Assembly: GCA_964203235.1 (NCBI GenBank)
Contig: CAXNLE010000002.1
Coordinates: 372,001 to 436,000, forward strand
Direction of reading: 5' to 3'
Origin: BACL27 sp964203235
GTDB taxonomy: Bacteria; Actinomycetota; Acidimicrobiia; Acidimicrobiales; Ilumatobacteraceae
DNA length: 64,000 nt
The notes beneath the pieces are model-generated. The model saw only the letters and a program-made list of their open reading frames with translations, did no database searches and was not told the origin of the DNA. The translations under genes were made by a program, and so were the position numbers. This document shows positions 1 to 8,160 of the stretch, in pieces. Positions within the stretch are counted from its first letter, which is position 1, and the number at the start of each line of letters is the position of its first letter.

Positions 1-146
1 GTAGCGGCATCAGCCACACGCTTGGCATCACGACCACAAATAGCAACTCGCACCCCGTCATTTGCAAGCGCCTGAGCAGTTGCGAAACCAAGACCAGCCG
101 AGCCACCAGCCACTGCAGCCGTACGTCCGCTAATTGCAAGATCCAT
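1..146 (-). CDS. SDR-family oxidoreductase, N-terminal fragment
   Basis: Only the first 48 or so codons are in the window; the gene runs off the left edge. The translation starts with ATG at 146 and shows the beta-alpha-beta start of a Rossmann fold with the glycine motif AGGSAGLG (classical short-chain dehydrogenases have TGxxxGxG) and a second strand ending VRVAICGRD, where NAD(P) specificity is normally read. Family knowledge says it would be an NAD(P)-dependent alcohol/ketone oxidoreductase; the substrate cannot be deduced. It is divergent from the FAD oxidoreductase at 216, with 69 bp between the two starts. Confidence 0.8.
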   Translation of the reverse strand, partial: MDLAISGRTAAVAGGSAGLGFATAQALANDGVRVAICGRDAKRVADAA

Positions 147-215
147 GAGTGATCAGATTAGCGCACCAGCTATTGGCTATCTCATAGACTGGGCGACGTT
201 AGGTGGTGAGACCAA

Positions 216-1649
216 ATGGACCGATCGGCAAACCCGCCGCGGTCGAGTAAGCGGTACCTTGATGCGATAGCCGATGCGGACACGTTTCCTTATTGGTTAG
301 ATGACGTTGACGAGCCCGACTCGAACCCAACTGCAGTTCACAACGAAGACTGCGATCTGTGCGTGGTCGGTGGCGGTTTCACTGGCCTATGGACAGCAAT
401 CATCGCCAAGCAACGAGACGCAAAGCGTGATGTCGTTCTTATTGACGCGCACGAGATTGGCTCAGGTGCCAGCAGTCGCAATGGTGGCTTCATGGATTAC
501 TCGTTGACCCATGGCATCGCCAACGCTCAACAAAGATTTCCGGATGAAGTAGACATTCTCGAACAGCTCGGGCGCGAAAATATTACCGAGATCGAAAAAG
601 TAATTCGCGAGTACAACATTGACTGCGACTTTGAACGCAATGGCGCAATCGAAGTCGCCAGTACTTGGCATCCAGAAAACTACACGGATGAATTGAAAGA
701 AGATTATTCAATTTTGCGCGACCTCGGACACGATGTCGTATGGCTTGACCGCGACGCAATGAATGCCGAAGTGCACTCGCCTGCGTTTACGGGCGGCTTG
801 TGGGCCAAAGACACTTCGGCACTCGTTGACCCTGCTCGTTTGGCATGGGGTTTAAAACGCGTGGCGCAAACTCTCGGTGTACGCATATATGAAGACACTC
901 GCGCCGGTGAAATTTCTGAAAACAAATCTGGTATTGAGATTAAGACGGCTCTAGCGAAAATTCAAGCACAGAATGTGGCACTTGCAACAAATACTTTCAA
1001 ACCATTGCTCCGCAAGATGAACAAATACATTGCACCTGTTTACGATTATTGCTTGGTTACAGAGCCGTTGACAGCGCAACAACTTGAAAGCATCGGTTGG
1101 CGAAATCGTCAAGGTCTCGCAGATTGCTCAAATCAATTTCACTACTTTCGGTTGACTGCAGATAATCGAATCTTGTGGGGCGGTTACGACGCCATCTATT
1201 ACTTTGGTGGCCAGATGGATAAAGAACTCGAATCGCGTCCAGAGAGTTGGGCGATGTTGTCAAGCCAGTTTTTTACAACATTTCCTCAACTTGAGGGCGT
1301 CAAGTTCTCGCACATGTGGGGTGCACCGATCGATATCTGTTCGCGTTTCAGCGTGTTCTGGGGAACGCACTATAAAAATCGTGTCGCATATGCAATCGGC
1401 TATACAGGTCTCGGAGTAGCAGCATCGCGATTTGGTGGCGAAGTAATGCTTGATCTGCTCGCAGGTAGTTCGACTCGGGCCACTCAAACAGAATTCGTGC
1501 AAACCAAACCGAGGGCGTTTCCACCCGAGCCGTTTCGTTTTATCGGCATACAAGCCACGCGATGGTCACTTGACTATGAAGACCGTACTGGCAAACGCAA
1601 TCTGTGGCTTCGTTTACTAGACCGTCTTGGGTTGGGTTTCGACTCGTAG
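216..1649 (+). CDS. FAD-dependent oxidoreductase, DAO family
   Basis: This is a 477-residue protein with a dinucleotide-binding motif (VVGGGFTGLWTA) near residue 50 and an acidic strand end (VVLIDA) about 25 residues later, as in D-amino-acid-oxidase/glycine-oxidase-type flavoproteins. GSGASSRNGGF follows, a typical FAD-contacting stretch of this group, and a late GYTGLGVA segment closes the FAD site. It probably oxidises an amine or amino acid; the substrate is not evident. About 45 extra residues precede the Rossmann fold, also common in the group. The ATG follows a purine-rich GGTGGTGAG. The MoxR ATPase gene follows 39 bp downstream on the same strand; a link to it is only inferred from proximity. 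Confidence 0.85.
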   Translation: MDRSANPPRSSKRYLDAIADADTFPYWLDDVDEPDSNPTAVHNEDCDLCVVGGGFTGLWTAIIAKQRDAKRDVVLIDAHEIGSGASSRNGGFMDYSLTHGIANAQQRFPDEVDILEQLGRENITEIEKVIREYNIDCDFERNGAIEVASTWHPENYTDELKEDYSILRDLGHDVVWLDRDAMNAEVHSPAFTGGLWAKDTSALVDPARLAWGLKRVAQTLGVRIYEDTRAGEISENKSGIEIKTALAKIQAQNVALATNTFKPLLRKMNKYIAPVYDYCLVTEPLTAQQLESIGWRNRQGLADCSNQFHYFRLTADNRILWGGYDAIYYFGGQMDKELESRPESWAMLSSQFFTTFPQLEGVKFSHMWGAPIDICSRFSVFWGTHYKNRVAYAIGYTGLGVAASRFGGEVMLDLLAGSSTRATQTEFVQTKPRAFPPEPFRFIGIQATRWSLDYEDRTGKRNLWLRLLDRLGLGFDS

Positions 1650-1688
1650 ATGATGATGACCTGATTATCCTGATGATATGAGGATGAT

Positions 1689-2606
1689 ATGAGTTTGCAG
1701 AATGTTGCCGATGTACGCAGTGCACTAGACGCAAACAATTACCTTGCGAGCGATGGATTAGCAACCGCAGTTTTTCTGGCGATGTCGCTCAATCGGCCAT
1801 TGCTGCTTGAAGGTGAAGCCGGTGTCGGCAAGACAGAACTCGCAAAAGTTTTGGCGACAATTCGCAACAGCGAACTAATTCGTTTGCAATGTTATGAAGG
1901 TATCGACTCTGCACAAGCAATGTACGATTGGGATTATTCGCGCCAGTTGCTACATCTGCGCACAGTTGAGGCAACCGGCGAAGCTTCGTCGCTGGGTGCT
2001 GACGCACTTGAGGGACAGCTGTACAGCGAAAGGTTTTTAATCCGTCGCGCACTGTTGCGAGCGATAGATCAACACGAAGGCACTTCTCCAGTTTTATTGA
2101 TTGATGAAGTAGACCGGGCTGATGATGAATTTGAAGCTTATTTATTAGAAGTACTGTCTGATTTTCAAATTACGATCCCTGAACTTGGTACGTATATAGC
2201 GACTACTCCGCCATTAGTTGTGCTGACTTCTAATCGCACGAGAGATGTGCACGATGCGCTAAAACGTCGATGTTTGTATCACTGGGTTGAACACCCTGAT
2301 TTTGAGCGCGAAGTCGAGATTGTTCGTCGTCGAGTGCCACAAGTTGCCGAGACACTGGCGCGACAAGTGAGTGCTGCTGTTGAGGCTCTACGCAAAATGC
2401 AGTTGTACAAGCCACCTGGTGTCGCCGAAACAATTGATTGGGCTACCGCACTTGGTCGACTCGGCGTTCGCGAACTTGATGAGTCAGTCGTGCAAGCAAC
2501 TCTCGGCGCTGTTCTGAAATATCGCGAAGATCACGAACGAGTTCGTGACAGCGGTGTTGCTGGTCTGGTTAAACAAGCCTTTGAGCGAGGGCTGTACAAC
2601 GACTAA
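1689..2606 (+). CDS. MoxR-type AAA+ ATPase, CoxD-like
   Basis: This 305-residue AAA+ ATPase has Walker A (GEAGVGKTE) near residue 42, Walker B with sensor context (LLIDEVDRAD) near residue 138, and an asparagine/arginine sensor stretch (LTSNRTRDVHDALKRR). MoxR proteins are chaperone-like ATPases that pair with VWA-domain partners to insert metals or assemble cofactors. The stop codon overlaps the ATG of the VWA gene by one base, so the two are translationally coupled. With the XdhC/CoxI genes just downstream, the best parallel is CoxD/CoxE of aerobic CO dehydrogenase maturation, which acts on the Mo-Cu centre. The exact client enzyme is not in this window. Confidence 0.88.
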   Translation: MSLQNVADVRSALDANNYLASDGLATAVFLAMSLNRPLLLEGEAGVGKTELAKVLATIRNSELIRLQCYEGIDSAQAMYDWDYSRQLLHLRTVEATGEASSLGADALEGQLYSERFLIRRALLRAIDQHEGTSPVLLIDEVDRADDEFEAYLLEVLSDFQITIPELGTYIATTPPLVVLTSNRTRDVHDALKRRCLYHWVEHPDFEREVEIVRRRVPQVAETLARQVSAAVEALRKMQLYKPPGVAETIDWATALGRLGVRELDESVVQATLGAVLKYREDHERVRDSGVAGLVKQAFERGLYND

Positions 2607-3775
2607 TGAATACGGCAACAGTAGCGTCGCCAGCCCACAATATGGCGGTTGCGTTCGCCCGCGTCTTGCGTGGTGTCGGTTTAGATGCACCGCTTGATTC
2701 TGTAATTGTTTTTGTAAGCGCGTTAGAACAACTGGGCCTTGAAAACCGCAACAATGTCTACTGGGCAGCGCATTCAACTTTGGTGCGCCGACATGAAGAC
2801 ACGCCAATGTTTGATCGTGCTTTTGCAGTTTTTTGGGATCAAAGTATTGCGATCAATAGATCCGAAGAAGAACCAGAAACTATTTCAATGACATTATTAC
2901 TTGATGACGAAAACGAACAAGACAAAAATAACGAAACTGCCGAGCCGATTGATGATGAAAATACAATCACACTTCGTTTTTCAAGTATTGAAACCTTAAG
3001 AGAAAAAGATTTCGCAGAATATAACGATGCCGAACTTCGCGAAGCAGAACTATTTATGACTCGTCTTCGTCTGGCGGGCCCACCAAAAAAATCGCTAAGG
3101 CTTAAAAAATCAAATCATTATGGAGCGCGTCACGATATTCGCCGCACGATGCGCGCTTCGTTGCAACATGATGGCGAACCGATTGAAAGATATTGGCGAG
3201 AGCCGAGCACTCGATTGCGAAGACTTGTCGTACTTTTAGATATTTCAGGCTCAATGGAGCCATATTCAAGGGCCTTACTTCGATTCATGCACGCAGCGGT
3301 TGTCGGTCGTCAACGTGTTGAAGCATTTACATTTGGCACACGTTTGACACGAATTACGAAAGAACTCACGAGCCGTGACCCCGACCGCGCACTCGCACAA
3401 ACTTCAACGCAAGTTTCAGATTGGAGTGGTGGCACTCGACTTGGTGAATGTTTACGAACCTTTAATGACAGTTGGGGCATCGGTGGGATGGCTCGTGGGT
3501 CAATATTCGTTGTGCTCTCAGATGGTTGGGATCGTGGCGACCCAGAAGTGTTGGCCGAACAAATGCAACGCCTTAATCGAGTTGCGTTTCGCATGATCTG
3601 GGTGAATCCATTAAAAGTGAGCCCTGGTTATGCGCCATTAGCCAGAGGCATGGCTGCTGCATTACCGTTCATTGATGACTTCGTCGAGGGACACTCTCTT
3701 GATGCTCTGCAACGTTTAACTGAAGTGATTTCAAGAAACTCAAACGAACGACAAAGGATGATGGCAAATGCGTGA
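2606..3775 (+). CDS. VWA-domain protein, CoxE-like
   Basis: This 389-residue protein has a C-terminal von Willebrand A domain with the metal-ion-dependent adhesion motif DISGSM around residue 210, a threonine in the SGGTRLGE loop, and a late DGWDRGD segment, all typical of CoxE-like proteins. The N-terminal half contains a very acidic linker (about residues 85-125) before the domain. CoxE-type proteins work with a MoxR ATPase in maturation of molybdenum hydroxylases. The start is interlocked with the preceding stop (TAATG), and the last 8 bases overlap the next gene, so the whole block 1689-4896 reads as one operon. Confidence 0.85.
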   Translation: MNTATVASPAHNMAVAFARVLRGVGLDAPLDSVIVFVSALEQLGLENRNNVYWAAHSTLVRRHEDTPMFDRAFAVFWDQSIAINRSEEEPETISMTLLLDDENEQDKNNETAEPIDDENTITLRFSSIETLREKDFAEYNDAELREAELFMTRLRLAGPPKKSLRLKKSNHYGARHDIRRTMRASLQHDGEPIERYWREPSTRLRRLVVLLDISGSMEPYSRALLRFMHAAVVGRQRVEAFTFGTRLTRITKELTSRDPDRALAQTSTQVSDWSGGTRLGECLRTFNDSWGIGGMARGSIFVVLSDGWDRGDPEVLAEQMQRLNRVAFRMIWVNPLKVSPGYAPLARGMAAALPFIDDFVEGHSLDALQRLTEVISRNSNERQRMMANA

Positions 3776-4085
3776 AATTCTTAGTGATATTGATCATTGG
3801 CGTTCGCAGAACAAGCGCATCGCTATCGCTCGAGTAGTTGACATTGAAGGTTCTGGGCCGCGCGACCCTGGCGCGGCGATGGCTGTTAATCAAGATGGCG
3901 AAGTTAGTGGTTCTGTTTCTGGCGGTTGTGTCGAAGGTGCTGTTGTTGCAGAGGCACTTGAAATTTTAAGAAATGATAGCCCTGGTCAACTTGTTAAATT
4001 CGGCTACTCAGATGATGAAGCATTTGCGGTCGGTCTGACTTGCGGCGGAATCGTGCACCTGTTTATTCAGCCGCTCAATTGGTAA
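3768..4085 (+). CDS. XdhC/CoxI family protein, small N-terminal-domain half
   Basis: This 105-residue protein corresponds to the XdhC_CoxI N-terminal domain alone. Visible family motifs are GSGPRDPGAAM, GSVSGGCVEG and, near the end, GLTCGGIVHLF, whose cysteines are the ones implicated in binding molybdenum cofactor in XdhC. XdhC-type proteins protect, sulfurate or insert the Moco of xanthine-dehydrogenase-family enzymes. In many bacteria this domain and the Rossmann domain are one protein; here they are encoded by two genes 4 bp apart (next start at 4090), a split also seen in other actinobacteria. It overlaps the VWA gene by 8 bp. Confidence 0.87.
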   Translation: MREILSDIDHWRSQNKRIAIARVVDIEGSGPRDPGAAMAVNQDGEVSGSVSGGCVEGAVVAEALEILRNDSPGQLVKFGYSDDEAFAVGLTCGGIVHLFIQPLNW

Positions 4086-4089
4086 TTTA

Positions 4090-4896
4090 ATGTCAACTAT
4101 TTATTTAACCCTTGCAGATCTAATTCGCAGTAATAAGCCGGTCGTGCTATTGACCGTCATCGACGGCCCAAATATTGGTGCAACTTTGCTAGCGACACCA
4201 AATTCAGAAAATATTGGCACTCTTGGCGACCCAGAGTTAGACCGTGTTGCCGTGCGCGATGCGCTGGGCGAACTTGAGGCCGGTCGCACGAGCGTGCGCA
4301 ATTACGGACCATCTGGTCAAGTCACACCAGAAGATCTGCACGACACACCGACCGTGCGTGTGTTCGTTGAATCCTTTTCTCCACCGCCACAGATGATTAT
4401 TTTCGGTGCTGTTGATTTCACGGCAGCACTAGCAAAAGTCGCCAAAGTTCTCGGCTATTATGTCATAGTTTGTGACGCCCGAGAAGTGTTCGCGACAAAG
4501 CGACGATTTCCGATGGCTGATGAAGTACTTGTAACTTGGCCAACGCCTGTTCTAACTGCTCGTGGCCCAGATTTCGGACCCCGTGATGCAATCTGTATTT
4601 TGACCCACGATCCGAAGTTTGATGTGCCTGCAATTCAGGGCGCACTGGCAACAAATGTTGGTTACATCGGCGTCATGGGTAGTCGTAAGACTCATGCCAA
4701 ACGTCTCGAACGATTGACTGAAGTCGGTGTAATAGCAACAGCAGATCTTGAACGCTTGATGTCTCCAATTGGTCTTGATATCGGATCACGCACACCAGAA
4801 GAGACCGCTATTTCAATTTGTGCCGAGATCATTGGTCGTCGCGTTGGTCGTATCGTGCCATCACTTCGTGAAAGCACTGGCCCTATCCATAGGTGA
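4090..4896 (+). CDS. XdhC-family protein with C-terminal Rossmann domain
   Basis: This 268-residue protein is the second half of the split XdhC pair. The first 95 residues look like a degenerate XdhC_CoxI domain without the GGC cysteine motif, and the rest is the XdhC Rossmann domain: MIIFGAVDFTAAL (usually GAGHVA), then VIVCDARE, FPMADEV, ILTHDPKFD and the characteristic YIGVMGSRKT. The family delivers molybdenum cofactor to molybdo-hydroxylases. Because the first domain lacks the cysteines, it probably forms a complex with the 3768 product. It ends the coxD/coxE/xdhC operon; a 250-bp non-coding stretch follows. Confidence 0.87.
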   Translation: MSTIYLTLADLIRSNKPVVLLTVIDGPNIGATLLATPNSENIGTLGDPELDRVAVRDALGELEAGRTSVRNYGPSGQVTPEDLHDTPTVRVFVESFSPPPQMIIFGAVDFTAALAKVAKVLGYYVIVCDAREVFATKRRFPMADEVLVTWPTPVLTARGPDFGPRDAICILTHDPKFDVPAIQGALATNVGYIGVMGSRKTHAKRLERLTEVGVIATADLERLMSPIGLDIGSRTPEETAISICAEIIGRRVGRIVPSLRESTGPIHR

Positions 4897-5146
4897 GAAG
4901 CCGTATGTCACATCAAGCCACATGATGTCGCATCACCTAAGTTTTTAACTCACCCCCAAAAAATGGGAGTAGGGTACAGGCTAAGTACCCTCCCTTACTT
5001 TGCGGCTGGTCAATTGACAGTGCGCCTCATCTGAGAGTATGACGTAAAAATTTGTGGCTGGTCAATGTCTGTAGCGCGCCTCATCTGAAAACTGTGTAGC
5101 GTTTAGTGCTGAATTAGACTCCCCCTGAACAAAGGCTCAATAAATT
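4897..5146. other. Non-coding spacer with hairpin and direct repeat
   Basis: No plausible gene is seen between the XdhC operon and the small regulator at 5147. The spacer holds a hairpin with arms GGGTAC (4972-4977) and GTACCC (4985-4990) around a 7-base loop, and a small TGATG/CATCA stem at 4923-4935. Neither is followed by a clear T-run, so a terminator is possible but not proven. The spacer also contains the two-part direct repeat listed separately. Confidence 0.5.
5004..5088 (+). repeat. Two-part direct repeat upstream of the XRE regulator
   Basis: The block GGCTGGTCAAT occurs at 5004-5014 and 5056-5066, and the block GCGCCTCATCTGA at 5022-5034 and 5076-5088. The two ~32-bp copies therefore share both ends and differ in a short central stretch of slightly different length. 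They lie 59 bp before the start of the small helix-turn-helix gene at 5147. They could be operator sites for it, or a trace of a duplication; this is an inference from position. Confidence 0.6.
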
Positions 5147-5401
5147 ATGGCTATTTCTCAAAAAATCCTGAAGACGAAAATTGCACTTCAACAAGAATTG
5201 GTCGCTAAGCAATTGCGCAAACTCCGCATCGAGGCTGAAATGAGCCAGGATAATCTCGCCCAACTCGCTGGAATTGACCGAAAAACTATAAACCGTATCG
5301 AAAATGGGCATTTCTCGCCGACCCTTGACACGATCACCCGCGTGTGCATCGTGTTGAAGATAACACCAAGTAATTTGTTGGGTAGTGGCAAAACAAAGTA
5401 A
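5147..5401 (+). CDS. Small XRE-family helix-turn-helix regulator
   Basis: This 84-residue protein has a single HTH_3/XRE domain: LRKLRIEAEMSQDNLAQLAG forms helices 1-2, and DRKTINRIENG is the recognition helix and following turn, with a conserved C-terminal ITPSNLLG. It has no room for a sensing domain, so it acts as a dimeric DNA-binding switch or an element-type repressor. It stands alone in the operon map: 250 bp after the XdhC gene and 27 bp before the MocA-like gene on the same strand. The direct repeat at 5004-5088 is a candidate binding site. Whether it controls the Mo-related genes on either side is unknown. Confidence 0.8.
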   Translation: MAISQKILKTKIALQQELVAKQLRKLRIEAEMSQDNLAQLAGIDRKTINRIENGHFSPTLDTITRVCIVLKITPSNLLGSGKTK

Positions 5402-5428
5402 AAATAGTCTCAACTCGCGAGAGTTTTC

Positions 5429-6043
5429 TTGAAAACTAGTTCTTCTACAGTCGCAATTTTGTTGGCGGCAGGTGGAGGAACTCGATTTGGTGGAAACGGA
5501 CACAAACTTACTGCACTTATTTCACAGCGGCCGGTTTGTTCGTGGTCTCTTAAACACTTACTAGAGGCAAAGTTTGAAAACGTAGTTGTCGTCACCGGTG
5601 CAGTTGAATTGCATTCTGCTCTCGAAATCGAAGACGTCAGAGGCAGTGACAATGTGCAAATTGTTTATAATCCGCTCTGGCAATCAGGTCTTGCAAGTTC
5701 TTTGCAATGTGGCATCAATGTTGCCCGAGAACTTGGCGCACAAGCAGTTGTAGTTGGTCTTGCCGATCAACCTGCTATTCCGGCGACAGCATGGCTACAA
5801 GTTGCAGCATCTAATTCTCCACTTGCCGTTGCGACTTACGACGGTGTCCGCGGTAATCCAGTACGTCTGCATGCAGAACTTTGGCAATTATTGCCCGAGA
5901 CTGGTGATGACGGTGCGCGGATGCTATTTAAATCACACCGAGATTTAATTGAAGAGATCCCATGTCTTGGATCTGCGCATGATGTCGACACTATTGCTGA
6001 CCTCGAACACCTTCGTGAAATCTTTGAAAAAATTCATGAATAG
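5429..6043 (+). CDS. MobA/MocA-like nucleotidyltransferase
   Basis: This 204-residue protein belongs to the MobA-like NTP-transferase group: LLAAGGGTRFGG (residues 9-20) is the nucleotide-binding signature, followed by a lysine (HKLTAL) and the metal-binding GLADQPAI near residue 110. Related MocA and MobA enzymes transfer CMP or GMP to molybdopterin to give the dinucleotide cofactor; the MCD form serves CO- and xanthine-dehydrogenase-type enzymes. Its place after the XdhC operon supports MocA. The start is a TTG, the only start codon before the domain. A CTP:2-C-methylerythritol or other NTP-transferase role is less likely from the motif spacing. Confidence 0.75.
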   Translation: MKTSSSTVAILLAAGGGTRFGGNGHKLTALISQRPVCSWSLKHLLEAKFENVVVVTGAVELHSALEIEDVRGSDNVQIVYNPLWQSGLASSLQCGINVARELGAQAVVVGLADQPAIPATAWLQVAASNSPLAVATYDGVRGNPVRLHAELWQLLPETGDDGARMLFKSHRDLIEEIPCLGSAHDVDTIADLEHLREIFEKIHE

Positions 6044-6045
6044 CA

Positions 6046-6495
6046 ATGCTTAAGGCAACTGACCAAGACATTGCGCGAGTCACAGAACTACTCGGACGCA
6101 GACCACAAGGCGATTTTGAAGTTGTCGTGCGAGACACCACTGGCGACCCCGTAGTTGTAAAAAACGAACCACTACTTTTTGATGGCACACCGATGCCGAC
6201 AAGGTTTTGGCTAGTCGGTTCGCAACCGCACCTGCTCGTGAGTCGTTTAGAGTCTGCGGGTTGCATTGATCTTGCCGAAAGCGAAGTTGACCCACAAGAA
6301 CTTGCACAGACGCACATGCTGTATGCGATTGAGCGCGACAGCCAAATACCCGCAGACCACATCGGGCCACGACCACATGGCGGAGTTGCCGGCACACGCA
6401 CCGGAGTAAAGTGTTTGCATGCGCACTATGCGCACTGGCTTGCAGGTGGCAAAGATGTCGTCGGGGCTTGGGTTGCTATTCGGCTAGCTATTTAG
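6046..6495 (+). CDS. DUF501-family protein
   Basis: This 149-residue protein matches the DUF501 pattern of actinobacteria: DIARVTELLGRRPQGDFEV at the start, PTRFWLVG and SRLESAGCI in the middle, and GVKCLHAHYAHWLAGG near the end, with the conserved cysteine/histidine cluster. The function is unknown. In actinobacteria this family usually sits between a DivIC/FtsB gene and an exopolyphosphatase gene; here the exopolyphosphatase follows at 6560, but the upstream neighbour is the MocA-like gene, 2 bp away. The last 21 bases of the gene belong to a direct repeat that continues beyond the stop codon. Confidence 0.88.
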   Translation: MLKATDQDIARVTELLGRRPQGDFEVVVRDTTGDPVVVKNEPLLFDGTPMPTRFWLVGSQPHLLVSRLESAGCIDLAESEVDPQELAQTHMLYAIERDSQIPADHIGPRPHGGVAGTRTGVKCLHAHYAHWLAGGKDVVGAWVAIRLAI

Positions 6496-6531
6496 CTATT
6501 CGGCTAGCTAATCGAATAGCTAGCCGAATAG
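6475..6531 (+). terminator. Direct repeat plus 15-bp perfect stem at the end of the DUF501 gene
   Basis: The 16-mer GCTATTCGGCTAGCTA occurs at 6475-6490, inside the final codons of the gene, and again at 6495-6510 just past the TAG stop. The second copy pairs perfectly with 6517-6531 to form a 15-bp stem with a 6-base loop (6511-6516). After the stem comes TTCTTGC, a weak U-tract. A transcription terminator between DUF501 and ppx is the simplest reading; the duplicated arm also allows an alternative hairpin with the copy inside the gene. Confidence 0.6.
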
Positions 6532-6559
6532 TTCTTGCTCAGATTAGTGTGCGTTATCA

Positions 6560-7483
6560 ATGGATTCGATCTTCGCGGCGATTGATATTGGCAGTAACTC
6601 AACAAATTTATTAATCGCCGATAGTTCTGGCAAAACTCTTGAACGAATCGTGCGATCAACTCGCCTTGGTGCCGGCTTAACTAAAACAGGCTCACTGAGT
6701 GAAGAGTCAATTGAACGGACCGTATCTTGCATCACCGAATATGCGGCGCTAATCAATCTTCATAAAGTTATAGAGAAGCGAATTGTTGCAACGCAAGCAT
6801 GCCGCATCGCAAACAACTCAGAAATGTTTTTCAAAAAAGTGAGAGCGTCTAGTGGTTTAGAGCCCGAGATAATTTCGGGCGAGCAAGAAGGTTCACTTGC
6901 TTATCGCGGTGCAACAATTTCATTCGGGCAATCAACAAACCAAAGAACTCTAGTAATAGATATTGGTGGCGCGTCGACCGAATTAATGATCGGCACAGAA
7001 TCACTTATGACCGCAGTCAGCATTCCATTTGGTGCAGTCACTCTCAGCGAAAGCGAGTTGCATCGCGATCCACCTCGTCCCGAAGAGTTAACAAACGCAA
7101 TTTCTCTCGTATCCGATGCTGTTGACGATGCTGTTCATATGAACCCTGAATTAGCAAGCGCTGATCAAATAATTGGCGTAGCAGGAACAATCGTGACGAT
7201 TGCCGCTGTCGAACTCGGGCTAAAACAATTTGATCCCGAAAAATTACACGCAATGCGATTAACTCGTGAAGCAGCCGAAGATGTTTTTCGAACTTTGGCG
7301 ACAGAACCGTTAGTTGACAGGGTTTTCAACCCGGGTCTACCACGCGACCGAGCCGACATCATCGTGGGTGGATGTTGTTTACTAGTAGCAGTGATGCGAA
7401 GACTGCAAATACCAGAGTTGATTGTCAGTCAGCATAATTTGCTGGACGGCATCGTTGACGAGCTACGAAACAGGTTGACATGA
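6560..7483 (+). CDS. Ppx/GppA phosphatase family (exopolyphosphatase)
   Basis: This 307-residue protein has the Ppx/GppA signatures: IDIGSNSTNLLIAD at residues 8-21 (phosphate-binding loop 1), the catalytic glutamate region GEQEG near residue 113, VIDIGGASTELM near 132 (phosphate-binding loop 2), and GVAGTIVTIA near 200. It cleaves terminal phosphate from polyphosphate or pppGpp. At about 300 residues it is the short actinobacterial two-domain form without the HD-like C-terminal domain of Escherichia coli Ppx. The neighbouring DUF501 gene is its usual actinobacterial companion. Its last 4 bases overlap the next start (ATGA). Confidence 0.9.
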   Translation: MDSIFAAIDIGSNSTNLLIADSSGKTLERIVRSTRLGAGLTKTGSLSEESIERTVSCITEYAALINLHKVIEKRIVATQACRIANNSEMFFKKVRASSGLEPEIISGEQEGSLAYRGATISFGQSTNQRTLVIDIGGASTELMIGTESLMTAVSIPFGAVTLSESELHRDPPRPEELTNAISLVSDAVDDAVHMNPELASADQIIGVAGTIVTIAAVELGLKQFDPEKLHAMRLTREAAEDVFRTLATEPLVDRVFNPGLPRDRADIIVGGCCLLVAVMRRLQIPELIVSQHNLLDGIVDELRNRLT

Positions 7484-8160
7484 GTGGCGCTTCACGAAAT
7501 TCGGTCGGCTCTGCCAGCCCAATATTCAGCAACCAGCATCCTGCCGGGTCTCAGTCGACAAACCTGCGCATTCAGGGCAAACGAGTAATGATGCGACCAC
7601 TTGTGCCAAGTGATTATGCCGCTTGGAGCGAGGTGCGTTTAAGAAATGGAGAGTGGCTATCGATCTGGGAGCCTAAGCGGTCAGAATACATTGCTGACCC
7701 AGCCACTGATTCTCAGGCATTTGAACGCCGATGCGTCGCTCGTGATCGCGAGCGACTTGCTGGCACTTCATACACGCTCGGACTATTTGTCGAAAACTCT
7801 TTTGCGGGAGAGGTAAACCTAAATAATGTCATACGCGGCGCGATGCAAACCGGAACGGTTGGATATTGGATTGATCGCAAGCAAGCCGGAAATGGCTACG
7901 TCGCAGAAGGTGTTGCCGTCTTGTCTCGTTTTGCGTTTGAAGAATTGAAACTTCACAGAATTGAAGTATGCATTATTCCGAGAAATTTAAACAGCAAAAA
8001 AGTTGTGGAGAAACTCAAATTTCGTCTCGAAGGTTTAGCGGAAAGATTTTTAGAAATTAACGGCGTGTGGGAGGACCACTTGCGTTACGGGTTCACGATT
8101 GAAGAATGGCAAAACCGCAAAGCAGCAATCACTCAACAATGGCTGATCGCTAAAACTTAA
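7480..8160 (+). CDS. GNAT-family N-acetyltransferase, RimJ/RimL type
   Basis: This 226-residue protein carries an Acetyltransf_3-type GNAT domain: residues 30-60 have the RPLVPSDYAAW opening, the middle shows VGYWIDRKQAGNGYVAEGV, a version of the acetyl-CoA pyrophosphate loop (R/Q-x-x-G-x-G/A), and HRIEVCIIPRNLNSKKVVEKL is the classic RimJ/RimL fold segment. Such enzymes acetylate N-terminal amines of ribosomal proteins or other amines. The first 25 residues are low in complexity and probably disordered. It is coupled to the exopolyphosphatase by an ATGA overlap and converges on the 8157 gene with a shared TTAA stop. Confidence 0.88.
   Translation: MSGASRNSVGSASPIFSNQHPAGSQSTNLRIQGKRVMMRPLVPSDYAAWSEVRLRNGEWLSIWEPKRSEYIADPATDSQAFERRCVARDRERLAGTSYTLGLFVENSFAGEVNLNNVIRGAMQTGTVGYWIDRKQAGNGYVAEGVAVLSRFAFEELKLHRIEVCIIPRNLNSKKVVEKLKFRLEGLAERFLEINGVWEDHLRYGFTIEEWQNRKAAITQQWLIAKT

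Noticed and set aside
5114..5503. Antisense frame opposite the XRE regulator
   Set aside because: The plus-strand gene has a clear HTH domain, and the antisense frame shows no recognisable features.
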